NCBI GenBank assembly: GCA_949987705.1
Contig: OX465281.1
Coordinates: 32,658,942-32,722,941 of the forward strand
DNA from: Thereva unica
Taxonomy: Eukaryota; Arthropoda; Insecta; Diptera; Therevidae
Length of the DNA stretch: 64,000 bases
Reading direction: 5' to 3'
The notes beneath the pieces were generated by a model that was not told the DNA's origin, did no database searches, and saw only the letters and a program-made list of their open reading frames with translations. A program made the translations under genes and the position numbers. Position 1 is the stretch's first letter, and the number at the start of each line of letters is the position of its first letter. This document shows, in pieces, positions 63,501-64,000 of the stretch.

Positions 63501-63860
63501 TGGATGAGCTTTTATCTAGCTTCTATGGTTTCAGTGTCTTTCTATCTTTCCTTCAGCTTCATCCAGCCCCAACATCCCGGCTATACCTTCCACTTTTCCC
63601 CATCCATCATATTTCCTGATTATGTCTCCTAGGATGGTTTTTGGTGGCAGTGGCACCTCAACTATCGGTTGTAGTTCAGCTTTATATTCGCCGAATATCA
63701 CATAATAAAAGAAGACGTGCTCCTGATCCTGGATACCTGGGCATGCCGGGCACAAGAGAGAGTCATCGTGCCTGAAATGATGGAGGTATTTACTATAACC
63801 TCCATGTCTCCATTTCCATTAAAGAATTGCCTAAGATCGGAACTCACTTCAAAAGGCACC
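63500..63860 (-). mobile_element. R1-like LINE relic, C-terminal zinc-knuckle region
   Basis: Minus-strand frame: GGYSKYLHHFRHDDSLLCPA, CPGIQDQEHVFFYYV. This is the post-RT segment of R1/LOA-type LINEs (C..C...EHVFF.C pattern, with the last Cys lost), followed by PLPPKTILGDIIRKYDGW. No ends found; it may continue past the window. Confidence 0.7.
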
Positions 63861-64000
63861 CTCGTAACTCATCTCCTAGTGTTGTGCACAAGTTTGTGGG
63901 TCCACCGACTTTTAACAGACTTGCCTCACTTCCCTTTCCATTCCGGTACGGACTCGCATTGCTACCGCACTGTATTTGGTAATAAGTTCTGGATCATAGA

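Overview
The window is eukaryotic, almost certainly insect and most likely dipteran. Genes have short introns with GT..AG borders. The DNA is AT-rich and filled with mobile elements. These include RTE-like, CR1-like, Jockey/I-like and R1-like LINEs, a CsRn1-like Ty3/gypsy element, hAT and Harbinger-like DNA transposons, and TTAA- and TA-target MITEs. It shows no bacterial or phage gene organisation, CRISPR array or rRNA. I cannot name the species.

Only three loci look like ordinary genes. Two are an inverted, head-to-head pair of paralogous two-exon genes (about 6.0-7.7 kb on minus, 20.1-22.4 kb on plus). They share promoter sequence; the plus copy is broken by a Harbinger-like MITE inside its coding exon. 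The third is an intact four-exon gene for a Myb/SANT-like DNA-binding protein with a coiled-coil tail (61006-62077, plus).

The rest is a mosaic of insertions, many dated relative to each other by target-site duplications (TSDs). From left to right: (1) an RTE-like LINE (861-3874, +) inside an older minus-strand LINE relic (693-5813). (2) Between the paralogs, a full-length hAT element (7847-11696) with a perfect 8-bp TSD, a second RTE copy inside a degenerate minisatellite (12727-14494), and two more LINEs (15788-16820 and 17105-19787); the last carries a hAT MITE and a 36-bp perfect palindrome. (3) 22.4-29.7 kb is mostly unrecognised, with a 1.2-kb non-autonomous hAT and a 240-bp LINE tail. 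(4) A full-length minus-strand LINE (29735-33116) carries a solo LTR. (5) A complete gypsy element (33779-45780, TSD GACAT) contains an RTE copy that itself carries an insertion, a TTAA MITE, and in its 3' LTR a 4.5-kb hAT element that holds another hAT element. (6) A second, minus-strand gypsy relic (46.1-55.6 kb) is interrupted by an LTR (TSD GAAT). That LTR is split by a composite block with a Jockey/I fragment, a zinc-finger relic, a peroxiredoxin pseudogene and a nearly full CR1-like LINE. (7) A Jockey/I-like LINE with an uninterrupted endonuclease-RT ORF (57128-60088) follows; a 1.2-kb element built from three palindromic structures sits upstream. (8) At the right end are the Myb/SANT gene, a LINE relic holding a TA-target MITE, and an R1-like LINE relic.

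No cooperating gene system is visible. The biological interest is the nesting order, the lesions that killed each element, the fate of the duplicated host gene and the few elements that still look competent. Boundaries with stated TSDs were read directly from the sequence. Family names rest on remembered motifs, not on searches.
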